From: JAPYTU01 sp036166735
GTDB taxonomy: Bacteria > Bacteroidota > Bacteroidia > Cytophagales > MED-G16
Assembly: GCA_036166735.1 (NCBI GenBank)
Contig: JAYZHG010000033.1
Location: 1 to 11,180, forward strand
Length of the DNA: 11,180 nucleotides
Reading direction: 5' to 3'
Shown: piece by piece, positions 1-7,155 of the stretch
How positions within the stretch are numbered: the stretch's first letter is position 1
How the letters are laid out: every line of letters starts with the position of its first letter
Made by a program: the position numbers and the translations under genes
The notes under the pieces: generated by a model
Told to the model about the DNA's origin: nothing
What the model saw: the letters and a program-made list of their open reading frames with translations, nothing else
Databases searched by the model: none

Positions 1-259
1 GTCCTCTTCTTTCATTATACATATCTTTTGTTAGTAAAATTTCTTCATTTTTTAGACTAATTTCTTTTTTTTCTATTTCTATATACATATCACTAATTTC
101 TTTTTCCCAAGCTTTGGATAAAAGATCAATATCATTCATAGCTTCACTATATTCTTTCATATTTTTTAAGATAAATTCAGAATTTACATAACCAAATTTT
201 TGTCCTTCAGAAAGTATAGGGATGAATAATAATATAAGTAGGAGGTTGATAATTTTCAT
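1..259 (-). CDS. ompH: OmpH/Skp-family periplasmic chaperone, 5' part only
   Basis: N-terminal 86 residues of an OmpH/Skp-type protein; the rest lies beyond the left edge. Skp binds unfolded outer-membrane proteins in the periplasm and passes them to the BAM insertase. The translation starts with a signal peptide (hydrophobic run LLLILLFIPILS, cleavage near EGQ), followed by KFGYVNSEFILKNMKEY, the usual start of the mature Bacteroidota OmpH, then a charged Lys/Glu-rich helix expected to form the coiled-coil tentacle. It follows bamA by a few bases, as in other flavobacteria, and should share its transcript. An ATG at 262 directly precedes the chosen ATG at 259; either could be used and the difference is one Met. 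No Shine-Dalgarno is visible. Family assignment is fairly secure despite the truncation. Confidence 0.85.
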   Translation of the reverse strand, partial: MKIINLLLILLFIPILSEGQKFGYVNSEFILKNMKEYSEAMNDIDLLSKAWEKEISDMYIEIEKKEISLKNEEILLTKDMYNERRG

Positions 260-266
260 CATAATA

Positions 267-3074
267 CTATCGTAGTTGTTGACCTATGGAGAAATGAAAT
301 TGAGGGCCAGATTTTTCTAATTGGCCTGGAACTGTATCAAATCCGTATGCCCAGTCAATTCCCAATAACCCGAATGCTGGCATAAATATTCTTACTCCGA
401 CTCCTGCTGCTCTATTCAATTTAAAAGGATTAAAGTCTTTTTGTGAATTCCAGTTATTGCCAGCTTCAGCAAACATTGTCCCAAATATTGTTGCAGAAGG
501 ATTTAATGATATTGGATATCTTAATTCAAAGACATATTTATTATATATTGTTCCACCTTGAATGTTTTTTTCTTCATCAATAGGAATTAAAGAATTGTTT
601 TCATATCCTCTTAATCCGATTCTTTCAGTTCCTAGTAGAAAATTACTGTAAGAACCTGAAAGGCCATCTCCACCTAAATAAAATCTTTCAAAGGGTCCAA
701 TTTTATTTTCATCTCCATAGCCTCCAATAAAACCAAAATGTGCTCTTGACTCTAATACTAAATCCCCAATTATTAGTGTATAAAATTTAGCATCAAACAT
801 CCATTTGTGATATTCAGCCCATTTATATTTTTCTTGCGGTTCAGCAGTTTCATAATTTATTCCATTCCATTTTGAGTATGGAGGTGTTATTGAAATATCT
901 AGAGAGAATGAAGATCCTCTTCTTGGAAATGTAGGACTGTCTACACTATTTCTTGAAATGTTTGTTTTAAAAGCGATGGTATTTGTAACTCCAGTATTAA
1001 ATCCTAGAGATTGACCAAAATTGAATAGGTCATAATTATAATATGATAGAGAATTAGATATAGTAAAATAGTCATCTGGCCATGTAACTCTACGTCCAAG
1101 ACTTAATGTAATTGCGTGTATTTTCATTGAACCAATTATTTTGCTGTCTTTCGAAGATCCATATCCACTACCACCGTATCCACCGTATCCACCGTATCCA
1201 CCGTATCCACCATAACCACCGTATCCACCATAACCACCGTATCCACCATAACCACCACCGTATGGATTATAACCACCACCATATGGATTATAAGCTCCTG
1301 TACCATAAAAATCTAGTTGACGATTTATGGAATAACTATAATTGATACTAAAATTATTTGGTTTTCTTCCTCCTAACCAAGGTTCAGCAAAACTAAATGA
1401 ATATGTCTGAAACTGTCTTCCGTTAGCTTGAACTCTAAGAGATAATTTTTGTCCATCACCCACAGGAAGTGGTCTCCATTTACTAAAATCACTAATGTTT
1501 TTTATAGAAAAATTATTAAAGGTTAATCCTACGGTTCCAACAAAACCAAAATAACCACCCCATCCACCTGATAATTCTACTTGATCACTAGGCTTTTCTT
1601 TTAGTTCCCAGGTGATGTCTACAGTTTCTTCTTGAGGATTAGGCATTGGTATTGGATTGATACTTTCTGGATCAAAATATCCTAATTGTGATAATTCTCT
1701 TTGTGTTCTTATTAGTTCGGATCTATTATATTTTTGACCTGGTATTGTTCTAAGTTCTCTGATTATAACATGATCGCTAGTTCTATCATTTCCACTGATA
1801 TTAACTTTGTCTATGGTTGCTTGTGCTCCCTCATATACTCTCATTTCAATGTCTATGGAATCTCCAATTACACCGATTTCTATAGGTTGAATATTTGAAA
1901 ACAAATAACCATTATCTTGATATAATGAGGAAACATCAGTTCCTTTTGGATTATAAGTAATTTTTTTATTGAGAGTTTCAATATCATATATATCCCCTTT
2001 TTTGATTGAAAGAATTTCATTTAGTAAATTTTTATCATAAATGTAATTTCCAGTCCAATTAATGTTTCTAAAATAGTATCTATTTCCTGGTTTTACATAA
2101 ATATCTATATTTATAAAGTCATCTTCATACGTAATAGAATCTTTTATGATTTTGATATCTCTATATCCTTTAGATTCATAAAATTTTATAAGATTATCCT
2201 TATCATTTCTAAATTCTTTATCAATAAATTTGCTTGATTTTAAAAAATTTACATTAGAATTTTCAGTAACAAAATCTATTATTCCATTTTTTGTAATACC
2301 ATTTTTAATACCAAAAAGATTTTTTGGTTTTAATAAAGAAAAGCTTTTTTGAAATATTTTTTTAAATAATGTAATTGCAAACCTTTCCCCTGTCTTTTTG
2401 AGTTTGCCTTTTAATTTAGCTTCTGAATAAATGCTATTTCCATAAAAAGAAATATTATTAATTTTTACTTTTTTGTTTTTTTCAATATCAATATTTAGTC
2501 TAATACTATTAGACATAATGGTATCTATACTTTCTTGAATATTAACCTTAGTGTTTAGATAACCTTTTTCTTTAAAATAATTTAGTATGGTGTTTTGTGT
2601 ATTTTTAATTGTTGCGTCTGTAACTATTCTTCCTCTTATAAGATTAATTTTTTCGTTTAATTCAGACGTGTGAGTTCTTCCTATACCATTTAATTTAAAA
2701 GCGCTAAGCCTAGGTCTCTCTTTTAAAACAATTGATAAATAAACTTTACCTTCTTCAATTTTATTGATTAATATTTTTATATCTTCAATAATACCTTGTT
2801 TCCATAATTTTTTAATTGCTCCAGATATAGATTCTCCAGGAATTGATATTTGGTCACCAATTTTTAATCCTGATAGTGATTTTAAAGCTATAGGATCTAA
2901 ATATTTAGCTCCTATTATCTTTATATCACCAATTTCGTAAGTCTTTGGATTTGAATAATTAATAACTATTTGCTGTTCGGGATTTGTGTTATAATTGTAT
3001 TTTATTTGACTATGTGAATGATATGATAATCCAACTAATAGAAAAGATAAAAAAATAAATATTTTGTTTTTCAT
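267..3074 (-). CDS. bamA: BamA, outer-membrane protein assembly factor (Omp85), with a Gly-Gly-Tyr repeat in the barrel
   Basis: BamA is the central subunit of the BAM complex, which folds and inserts beta-barrel proteins into the outer membrane. The 935-residue protein has a signal peptide (about residues 1-23), a periplasmic region to about residue 494 that should hold five POTRA domains (the first near YEIGDIKIIGAKYLD, the last near ATIDKVNISGNDRTSD), then a C-terminal barrel starting near VELSGGWGGYFG. The Omp85 loop-6 motif is present as LRGYENN near residue 821, and the protein ends in a barrel strand, FHFSIGQQLR. It is longer than E. coli BamA (about 810), partly through a large third POTRA region and a Gly/Tyr repeat at about residues 594-640. 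The ATG at 3074 was chosen because it begins the signal peptide and lies 7 nt after the uppS stop; an upstream in-frame ATG at 3131 would overlap uppS and mask the signal. Confidence 0.96.
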   Translation of the reverse strand: MKNKIFIFLSFLLVGLSYHSHSQIKYNYNTNPEQQIVINYSNPKTYEIGDIKIIGAKYLDPIALKSLSGLKIGDQISIPGESISGAIKKLWKQGIIEDIKILINKIEEGKVYLSIVLKERPRLSAFKLNGIGRTHTSELNEKINLIRGRIVTDATIKNTQNTILNYFKEKGYLNTKVNIQESIDTIMSNSIRLNIDIEKNKKVKINNISFYGNSIYSEAKLKGKLKKTGERFAITLFKKIFQKSFSLLKPKNLFGIKNGITKNGIIDFVTENSNVNFLKSSKFIDKEFRNDKDNLIKFYESKGYRDIKIIKDSITYEDDFINIDIYVKPGNRYYFRNINWTGNYIYDKNLLNEILSIKKGDIYDIETLNKKITYNPKGTDVSSLYQDNGYLFSNIQPIEIGVIGDSIDIEMRVYEGAQATIDKVNISGNDRTSDHVIIRELRTIPGQKYNRSELIRTQRELSQLGYFDPESINPIPMPNPQEETVDITWELKEKPSDQVELSGGWGGYFGFVGTVGLTFNNFSIKNISDFSKWRPLPVGDGQKLSLRVQANGRQFQTYSFSFAEPWLGGRKPNNFSINYSYSINRQLDFYGTGAYNPYGGGYNPYGGGYGGYGGYGGYGGYGGYGGYGGYGGYGGSGYGSSKDSKIIGSMKIHAITLSLGRRVTWPDDYFTISNSLSYYNYDLFNFGQSLGFNTGVTNTIAFKTNISRNSVDSPTFPRRGSSFSLDISITPPYSKWNGINYETAEPQEKYKWAEYHKWMFDAKFYTLIIGDLVLESRAHFGFIGGYGDENKIGPFERFYLGGDGLSGSYSNFLLGTERIGLRGYENNSLIPIDEEKNIQGGTIYNKYVFELRYPISLNPSATIFGTMFAEAGNNWNSQKDFNPFKLNRAAGVGVRIFMPAFGLLGIDWAYGFDTVPGQLEKSGPQFHFSIGQQLR
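1171..1293 (-). repeat. In-frame tandem repeat in bamA (9-bp and 21-bp units)
   Basis: On the plus strand, nine 9-bp units fill 1171-1251. Four copies of ccaccgtat come first, then ccaccataa and ccaccgtat alternate to 1251. Two 21-bp units (1252-1272 and 1273-1293) follow, differing at one base. Read from the minus strand they code for two NPYGGGY units and then a run of GGY triplets at about residues 594-635 of BamA. Unit lengths are multiples of three, so gain or loss of a unit keeps the frame. The position inside the barrel suggests an extracellular loop (inference). Confidence 0.95.
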
Positions 3075-3081
3075 ATATTTT

Positions 3082-3786
3082 TTATAAACTTCCAAATCTT
3101 CTTTCTCTGTTTTGAAACTCGAAAATAGCATTATTTAATTCTTTTTTATTAAAATCTGGCCATAAAATATCAGTAAAAAATAATTCAGAATACGCCGCTT
3201 GCCATAAATAAAAATTACTAATTCTATGTTCTCCACTGGTTCTTATTATAAGTTCTGGTTCCGGAATGTTAACAGTTGTTAAATAATTTTCAAAAATATT
3301 AGCGTTAAAAATCTTTAAATCTATTTGATTTTTATCTAAAAGTATTTTTTTTGTTGCATTTAAAATATCCCATTTCCCAGAATAATTGATTGCTAGGATT
3401 AATGTAAGTCCTAAATTATTTTTGGTTTTATCTATGGCTTTTTTAAGATTTATTGCTGTTTTTTCTGGAATTTTACTTATATCTCCTATTACTTTAATTT
3501 TAATATTTTGTTTAATTAGATTATTAATCTCTTCTTTAATGACAATATTTAAAAGTTTCATTAATGCTTTAACTTCTAATTTTGGTCTATTCCAATTTTC
3601 TGTAGAAAATGTAAAAAGAGATAAAAATTTGATTTTATGTTCTACACAATATTCCACGCATTCTATTACACTTTTTTTGGCTTTGTTATGTCCATAGATT
3701 CTATTTTTATTTCTTTGTTTTGCCCACCTTCCATTACCATCCATGATAATTGCAATATGGTTAGGTAATTTTTTTTGTTTATTCAT
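3082..3786 (-). CDS. uppS: Isoprenyl transferase / undecaprenyl diphosphate synthase
   Basis: Cytosolic cis-prenyltransferase that extends farnesyl diphosphate with isopentenyl diphosphate to make the C55 lipid carrier for peptidoglycan and surface glycans. All family signatures are present: MDGNGRWA with the Mg-binding Asp16, GHNKAKKS, FSTENW at 60-65, and the C-terminal block from Arg182, RTSGEHRISNFYLWQ, followed by AYSELFFTDILWPDF. The length of 234 residues is normal, slightly short of E. coli (253). It lies 9 nt after the DUF6089 gene and 7 nt before bamA, so it belongs to the envelope transcript. No Shine-Dalgarno precedes the ATG. The identification is secure; exact product chain length cannot be read from sequence alone. 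Confidence 0.97.
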   Translation of the reverse strand: MNKQKKLPNHIAIIMDGNGRWAKQRNKNRIYGHNKAKKSVIECVEYCVEHKIKFLSLFTFSTENWNRPKLEVKALMKLLNIVIKEEINNLIKQNIKIKVIGDISKIPEKTAINLKKAIDKTKNNLGLTLILAINYSGKWDILNATKKILLDKNQIDLKIFNANIFENYLTTVNIPEPELIIRTSGEHRISNFYLWQAAYSELFFTDILWPDFNKKELNNAIFEFQNRERRFGSL

Positions 3787-3795
3787 TTTATAAAG

Positions 3796-4515
3796 TTAAT
3801 ATATACTGTTTTTTGGTGCAGAATTTTTTGGGCATGGAATTTTATAAAAAATATAACTTATACTAAATCCTGTGAAATAATAGAAGTCTTTATCATTATA
3901 ATTACCATATTGGTAATTTTTATTTAAGGTTCCTTGTGTAGAAGAAGGGATAGGTCCACTGGTTATATCTATTTTGTCATAAAATGTTTTTTTTATTTCA
4001 AACTCTAATGCTATTGAAAATTGTTTGTTAATCAAATATTTAAAACCTGCTCCAAAAGGAATTGATATTAACATTTTATTTTTATCTCCTAGTATATTAT
4101 TTCTTTCTTTTGTATTTCTTAAAAGAGTTGTTGCAATTCCAAAGAAAAGATATGGAGTAAAATTTTCTTTGGTAATTTCATCAAAATAATCTAAAAAATT
4201 ATATTCAACTTTTCCACTTATTTCTGAAAACTTTGATTCAAACCACATATTCCTATTTGTTGATAAAGCATCATTTATAATATCTTTTCCTTTTATTTTT
4301 CCTCTTTTATAAGAAATTTTAAATGATTGATGAGAACTCATATTAAATCTATTAAAGATTTCAATTCCTACAGAACCTGGAAAAGGAGAATAACCTCTTT
4401 TTAAGTCTCCAGAATAACTATTTAATCCTATACTAATTCCAGGCTCTAAAAATTGGCATTTTAAAGTTATTGAGCATAATAACATTAAAATAAATAAAGA
4501 AATATGTTTATTCAT
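3796..4515 (-). CDS. DUF6089-type outer-membrane beta-barrel protein
   Basis: A 239-residue secreted protein of unknown function. It has a clear signal peptide (hydrophobic ISLFILMLLCSITL, cleavage probably after the Cys-Gln region near residue 20). The Lys before that Cys argues against a lipoprotein box. The mature part starts with EPGISIGLNSYSGDLKRG and has alternating hydrophobic strands and Gly/aromatic patterns such as SIPFGAGFKYLINKQFSIALEFEIK and a final FTGFSISYIFY, consistent with a small eight-stranded outer-membrane barrel. From memory, the sequence and its place between nadK and uppS match the DUF6089 proteins of flavobacteria. Its neighbours suggest an envelope role, perhaps a barrel made together with the BAM machinery, but no activity is established. 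Family name is likely; function is unknown. Confidence 0.8.
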   Translation of the reverse strand: MNKHISLFILMLLCSITLKCQFLEPGISIGLNSYSGDLKRGYSPFPGSVGIEIFNRFNMSSHQSFKISYKRGKIKGKDIINDALSTNRNMWFESKFSEISGKVEYNFLDYFDEITKENFTPYLFFGIATTLLRNTKERNNILGDKNKMLISIPFGAGFKYLINKQFSIALEFEIKKTFYDKIDITSGPIPSSTQGTLNKNYQYGNYNDKDFYYFTGFSISYIFYKIPCPKNSAPKNSIY

Positions 4516-4550
4516 GGTTTTTTAACGTTTGATTTTAAAAATTTGTATTT

Positions 4551-5405
4551 TTAATTTCTAAAATCGTAACCCCAGTTGAGTTTATTTCTGAGTGTATCAA
4601 AAAAATCAAAATTATTTGGTTGTATAAGATTAATTGTAAAATTAGATTTTGTTATAATTAATTCTTGTTCATCTCTAAAAGTGAAAGATCTGGAGTCCAT
4701 TGAAACTAAAAAATCAATTCCTTGACTTTCAACTATAAGTTTTATTATGGATTTATCTGATATCACTAAAGATCTTAATCCTAAATTATGAGGGCTTATA
4801 GGAGTTATTATTAAATTATTTGTATCTGGTGTTAAAATAGGTCCTCCACAAGATAATGAATAACCAGTTGAACCAGTAGGTGTTGCAATAATAAGACCAT
4901 CAGCCCAATAAGTACATAGAAATTGATCATTTATTTGACAATGAATTTTAATCATTGAAGAAGAATCTTTTTTGATTATAGAAATTTCATTTAAAGCATA
5001 ATTTTTTTTAATTTTTTTCGATGTTGTACTTAAATGTACAAGAGATCTTTTGTCAGTACTAAATTTTTTTTGCATAATATCGTGTAATAAAATTTCGAAT
5101 TTATTATATACGTCTGTAGATAAAAATCCTAATTTTCCAATATTTATTCCAAGAATATGTTTACCTGTATTTTCTATATGGGTTACTGTTTCAAGTAAAG
5201 TACCATCGCCACCAAAACTTATTATAAAATCTAATTCTTTAATATTTGTTTTATTATATGTTTTAATCTTTTTTTTTCCTAAATTTTTTGATAGTCTTTT
5301 TGAGTATAATATGTCAATTTTATTTTTGTTTATTACTTTAATTAAGTTAGATAGGATCTTTTTCTTTTTATCATTTAAATTAATACCGTGAATTCCTATT
5401 TTCAT
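4551..5405 (-). CDS. nadK: NAD kinase
   Basis: Phosphorylates NAD at the 2' hydroxyl to make NADP, the only de novo route to NADP. The 284-residue protein has the diagnostic GGDGT motif at 65-69 (Asp67 is the likely catalytic residue), the NAD-contacting Asn139-Glu140 pair in ALNEISI, and TPTGSTGYSLSCGGP at 175-189. The C-terminal tail LRNKLNWGYDFRN is typical of Bacteroidota members. The start at 5405 lies one base after the stop of the upstream hydrolase, so translation is probably coupled. It is followed by a 35-nt AT-rich gap before the DUF6089 gene, where no Bacteroidota promoter was seen on this strand. A run of nine A in the coding strand at about 5269-5277 encodes Lys residues. Confidence 0.96.
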   Translation of the reverse strand: MKIGIHGINLNDKKKKILSNLIKVINKNKIDILYSKRLSKNLGKKKIKTYNKTNIKELDFIISFGGDGTLLETVTHIENTGKHILGINIGKLGFLSTDVYNKFEILLHDIMQKKFSTDKRSLVHLSTTSKKIKKNYALNEISIIKKDSSSMIKIHCQINDQFLCTYWADGLIIATPTGSTGYSLSCGGPILTPDTNNLIITPISPHNLGLRSLVISDKSIIKLIVESQGIDFLVSMDSRSFTFRDEQELIITKSNFTINLIQPNNFDFFDTLRNKLNWGYDFRN

Positions 5406-5406
5406 C

Positions 5407-6141
5407 TTATTTTTTTAAAAATGGACCTAATATTTTATTGAAAATTATTGGACGTTCCATCATTGGTGCATGACAACATTTATCAATAAATTCTAATTTA
5501 GAATTATTAATTAAATTATTGAATTGATGTGCTACATAAGGAGGGGTTATTGTATCATTTAGACCCCAAATTAGTAATGTTGGACATTTAATTTCTTGTA
5601 AACGATCTGATAAATTTTCTCTTTGTGCTGATCTTGCTACATTAAGAATATTTAGACATTGCGCATTATCATTTAATGTTTTATACACTTCATCAATATA
5701 TTTTTTTGAAATAACTTTTGAATTATAAAATGTATGATTTACTTGTGTGTTAATCCATTTATAATCACCTCTTTTTGGGTAGGAACTACCAAAAGAATTT
5801 TCATAAAGACCAGAACTACCAGTAAGAATAAGTTTTTGTACTTTTTTTGGGTTCAATAGGGTATACATTAAACCGATATGGCCTCCAAGAGAATTTCCAA
5901 TTATTGAAAATTTTTTTAATTTTAATTTGTTAATAAAATTAGACACAAACTCAGTAAGACCTAGAATATTAGCTTTTTTTACGTTAATTTTTGTGATTGG
6001 TATTAATGGAATAATAACTTTATAATTTTTAGATAAGAATGTTAAGACACTCTGCCAATTGCTAAGAGCACCAAATAATCCATGAAGAAGTATGATTGTA
6101 TCTCCTTTACCTTTTTGAATATATTTTTTTTGATTAATCAT
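5407..6141 (-). CDS. Alpha/beta hydrolase, complete Ser-Asp-His triad, substrate unknown
   Basis: Cytosolic alpha/beta-hydrolase fold protein of 244 residues, no signal peptide. The oxyanion-hole motif HGLFG is at 20-24, the nucleophile elbow GNSLGG gives Ser84, the acid is probably Asp196 in GLNDTITPP, and the base His224 lies in CCHAPMMERP. All catalytic elements are intact, so it should be an active hydrolase. The general pattern resembles MhpC/BphD-type C-C bond hydrolases and many esterases, but substrate cannot be deduced. It is packed 1 nt before nadK and 2 nt after cvpA, which indicates co-transcription. In flavobacterial genomes I recall, a CBS-domain gene usually sits beside nadK at this place; here yqeY, cvpA and this hydrolase fill the space. 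Fold is certain, role is not. Confidence 0.9.
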   Translation of the reverse strand: MINQKKYIQKGKGDTIILLHGLFGALSNWQSVLTFLSKNYKVIIPLIPITKINVKKANILGLTEFVSNFINKLKLKKFSIIGNSLGGHIGLMYTLLNPKKVQKLILTGSSGLYENSFGSSYPKRGDYKWINTQVNHTFYNSKVISKKYIDEVYKTLNDNAQCLNILNVARSAQRENLSDRLQEIKCPTLLIWGLNDTITPPYVAHQFNNLINNSKLEFIDKCCHAPMMERPIIFNKILGPFLKK

Positions 6142-6143
6142 TT

Positions 6144-6674
6144 TTATACAATTAATTCTTTATGTTCCATTTTATTAATTATTATTTCTAAAGAAGGAAA
6201 AAATTCAATAACATATGATAATGCTTGAGGAGCAAAATTAATTAAGTAACCACTTATTATAGATTCTTTAATTTGAATTTCAAAAAGTGAAATGTCAAAA
6301 TACTGTATGATGTTTATAAAAAAGCTAATAAAAAGAGCTGAGGTGAAGAAACCGAAAATTATTCCAGCAACATCATCGACTCTTCCTATTAACGTAAAGT
6401 CAATTACATATTTGAAAAATTGAGAAATTTTATTAATAACTAAAATAGATAAAATAAAAGTTATGATTACAGCAATAAAACCAACAATAAGTTGTTCAGA
6501 ATCGGGTAAAACTTTAAGAATTAAAAATGACGCAAAATGAGAATATTTTAGAGCTATTAAAATGCTGATAAATATTGAACAAAAACTAAATATACTTATC
6601 ATAAAACCCTTTTTATATCCTCTATAAGAAAAATATAATAAGATTATTCCAAAGATGAAATCGATTAAATTCAA
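6144..6674 (-). CDS. cvpA: CvpA-family inner-membrane protein
   Basis: A 176-residue membrane protein with four predicted hydrophobic helices at about 3-18, 25-44, 62-81 and 102-123, and a C-terminal tail. The segment GRVDDVAGIIFGF at 97-109 matches the conserved block of the CvpA (colicin V production) family. Family members are linked to envelope stress and biofilm traits in proteobacteria, with no settled biochemical function. The start is a TTG at 6674, overlapping the yqeY TGA stop in TTGA. The next in-frame ATG, at residue 25, would remove the first helix, so the TTG start is favoured. The 4-nt overlap suggests translational coupling to yqeY. Confidence 0.88.
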   Translation of the reverse strand: MNLIDFIFGIILLYFSYRGYKKGFMISIFSFCSIFISILIALKYSHFASFLILKVLPDSEQLIVGFIAVIITFILSILVINKISQFFKYVIDFTLIGRVDDVAGIIFGFFTSALFISFFINIIQYFDISLFEIQIKESIISGYLINFAPQALSYVIEFFPSLEIIINKMEHKELIV

Positions 6675-7108
6675 TTTAATTTTTCTTTAATTATTTGAGC
6701 AATTTTTCCATTATCTGCTTTTCCACTAAATTTTTTTGTAGCTATTCCCATAACTTTACCCATGTCTTTCATGCTCGTTGCATTAACGGAGGTTATAATT
6801 TCTGATATTTGATCTATTAATTCTGAATCATTCATTTGTTTAGGTAAAAATTCACTAATTATATTTATTTCTTCTTCTTCTTTTATAGCAAGATCAGATC
6901 TGTTTTGTTCTTTATAAAGCGTTAGAGAATCTTTTCTTTGTTTAATCAACTTCATTAAAAGTTGATTTTCATTAAAATTGTTTGAAGAGCTACTTTTTTC
7001 TTCTAATAAAATAGCAGCTTTAATAGCTCTAAGGGCAATTAACCTATTTTTATTTTTTTGAAACATAGATTCTTTGATGTCTTTATCAATTATGTTTTTC
7101 AGACTCAT
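6671..7108 (-). CDS. yqeY: GatB/YqeY domain-containing protein
   Basis: A 145-residue cytosolic protein of the GatB/YqeY family, related to the C-terminal tRNA-binding tail domain of the GatB subunit of aspartyl/glutamyl-tRNA amidotransferase. It covers the whole family length. Visible signatures are ALRAIKAAILLEEKS, LIKQRKDSLTLYKEQNRSDLA, EEEEINIISEFLPKQM and, near the C-terminus, DMGKVMGIATKKFSGKADN. The free-standing protein has no firmly established function; a role in tRNA handling is inferred from the domain. The ATG at 7108 was preferred over a TTG at 7132, which lies within a probable promoter element and adds a non-conserved LKIKQKT segment. It is the first gene of the leftward operon and overlaps cvpA by 4 nt. 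Confidence 0.93.
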   Translation of the reverse strand: MSLKNIIDKDIKESMFQKNKNRLIALRAIKAAILLEEKSSSSNNFNENQLLMKLIKQRKDSLTLYKEQNRSDLAIKEEEEINIISEFLPKQMNDSELIDQISEIITSVNATSMKDMGKVMGIATKKFSGKADNGKIAQIIKEKLN

Positions 7109-7129
7109 GGTTTTTTGTTTTATTTTAAG

Positions 7130-7137
7130 CAAATTTA
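7130..7137 (-). promoter_or_regulatory. Candidate -7 promoter element for the yqeY-to-ompH operon
   Basis: The minus strand reads TAAATTTG, a full match to the Bacteroidota -7 consensus TAnnTTTG. It lies 21 nt before the yqeY ATG, which implies a leader of roughly 15 nt. No clear TTTG at the expected -33 distance was found, so the call is moderate. It sits in the 47-base spacer shared with pdxJ. Confidence 0.5.
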
Positions 7138-7155
7138 TGAAATACTAATATAACG

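Noticed and set aside
1171..1293. CRISPR-like array or intergenic satellite
   Set aside because: Units are 9 and 21 bp without spacers and lie in frame within bamA.
1112..1345. Plus-strand frame encoding a His/Arg-rich repeat peptide
   Set aside because: It is the antisense of the bamA GGY repeat; the repeat prevents stops in this frame. No start context, no family, and it lies wholly within a secure gene.
3075..3131. Longer BamA start at 3131
   Set aside because: It overlaps the uppS end and puts 19 charged residues before a clear signal peptide starting at 3074.
3386..3697. Plus-strand frame of 103 residues, hydrophobic
   Set aside because: Antisense to the conserved part of uppS; hydrophobic composition follows from the AT-rich Lys/Asn-rich opposite strand.
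5050..5391. Plus-strand frame of 113 residues with membrane-like stretches
   Set aside because: Antisense to nadK, whose motifs are intact; the Phe-rich stretches mirror Lys codons.
7109..7132. Longer YqeY start at 7132
   Set aside because: It is a TTG inside the probable -7 promoter element and adds residues not conserved in the family; the ATG at 7108 fits the family length.
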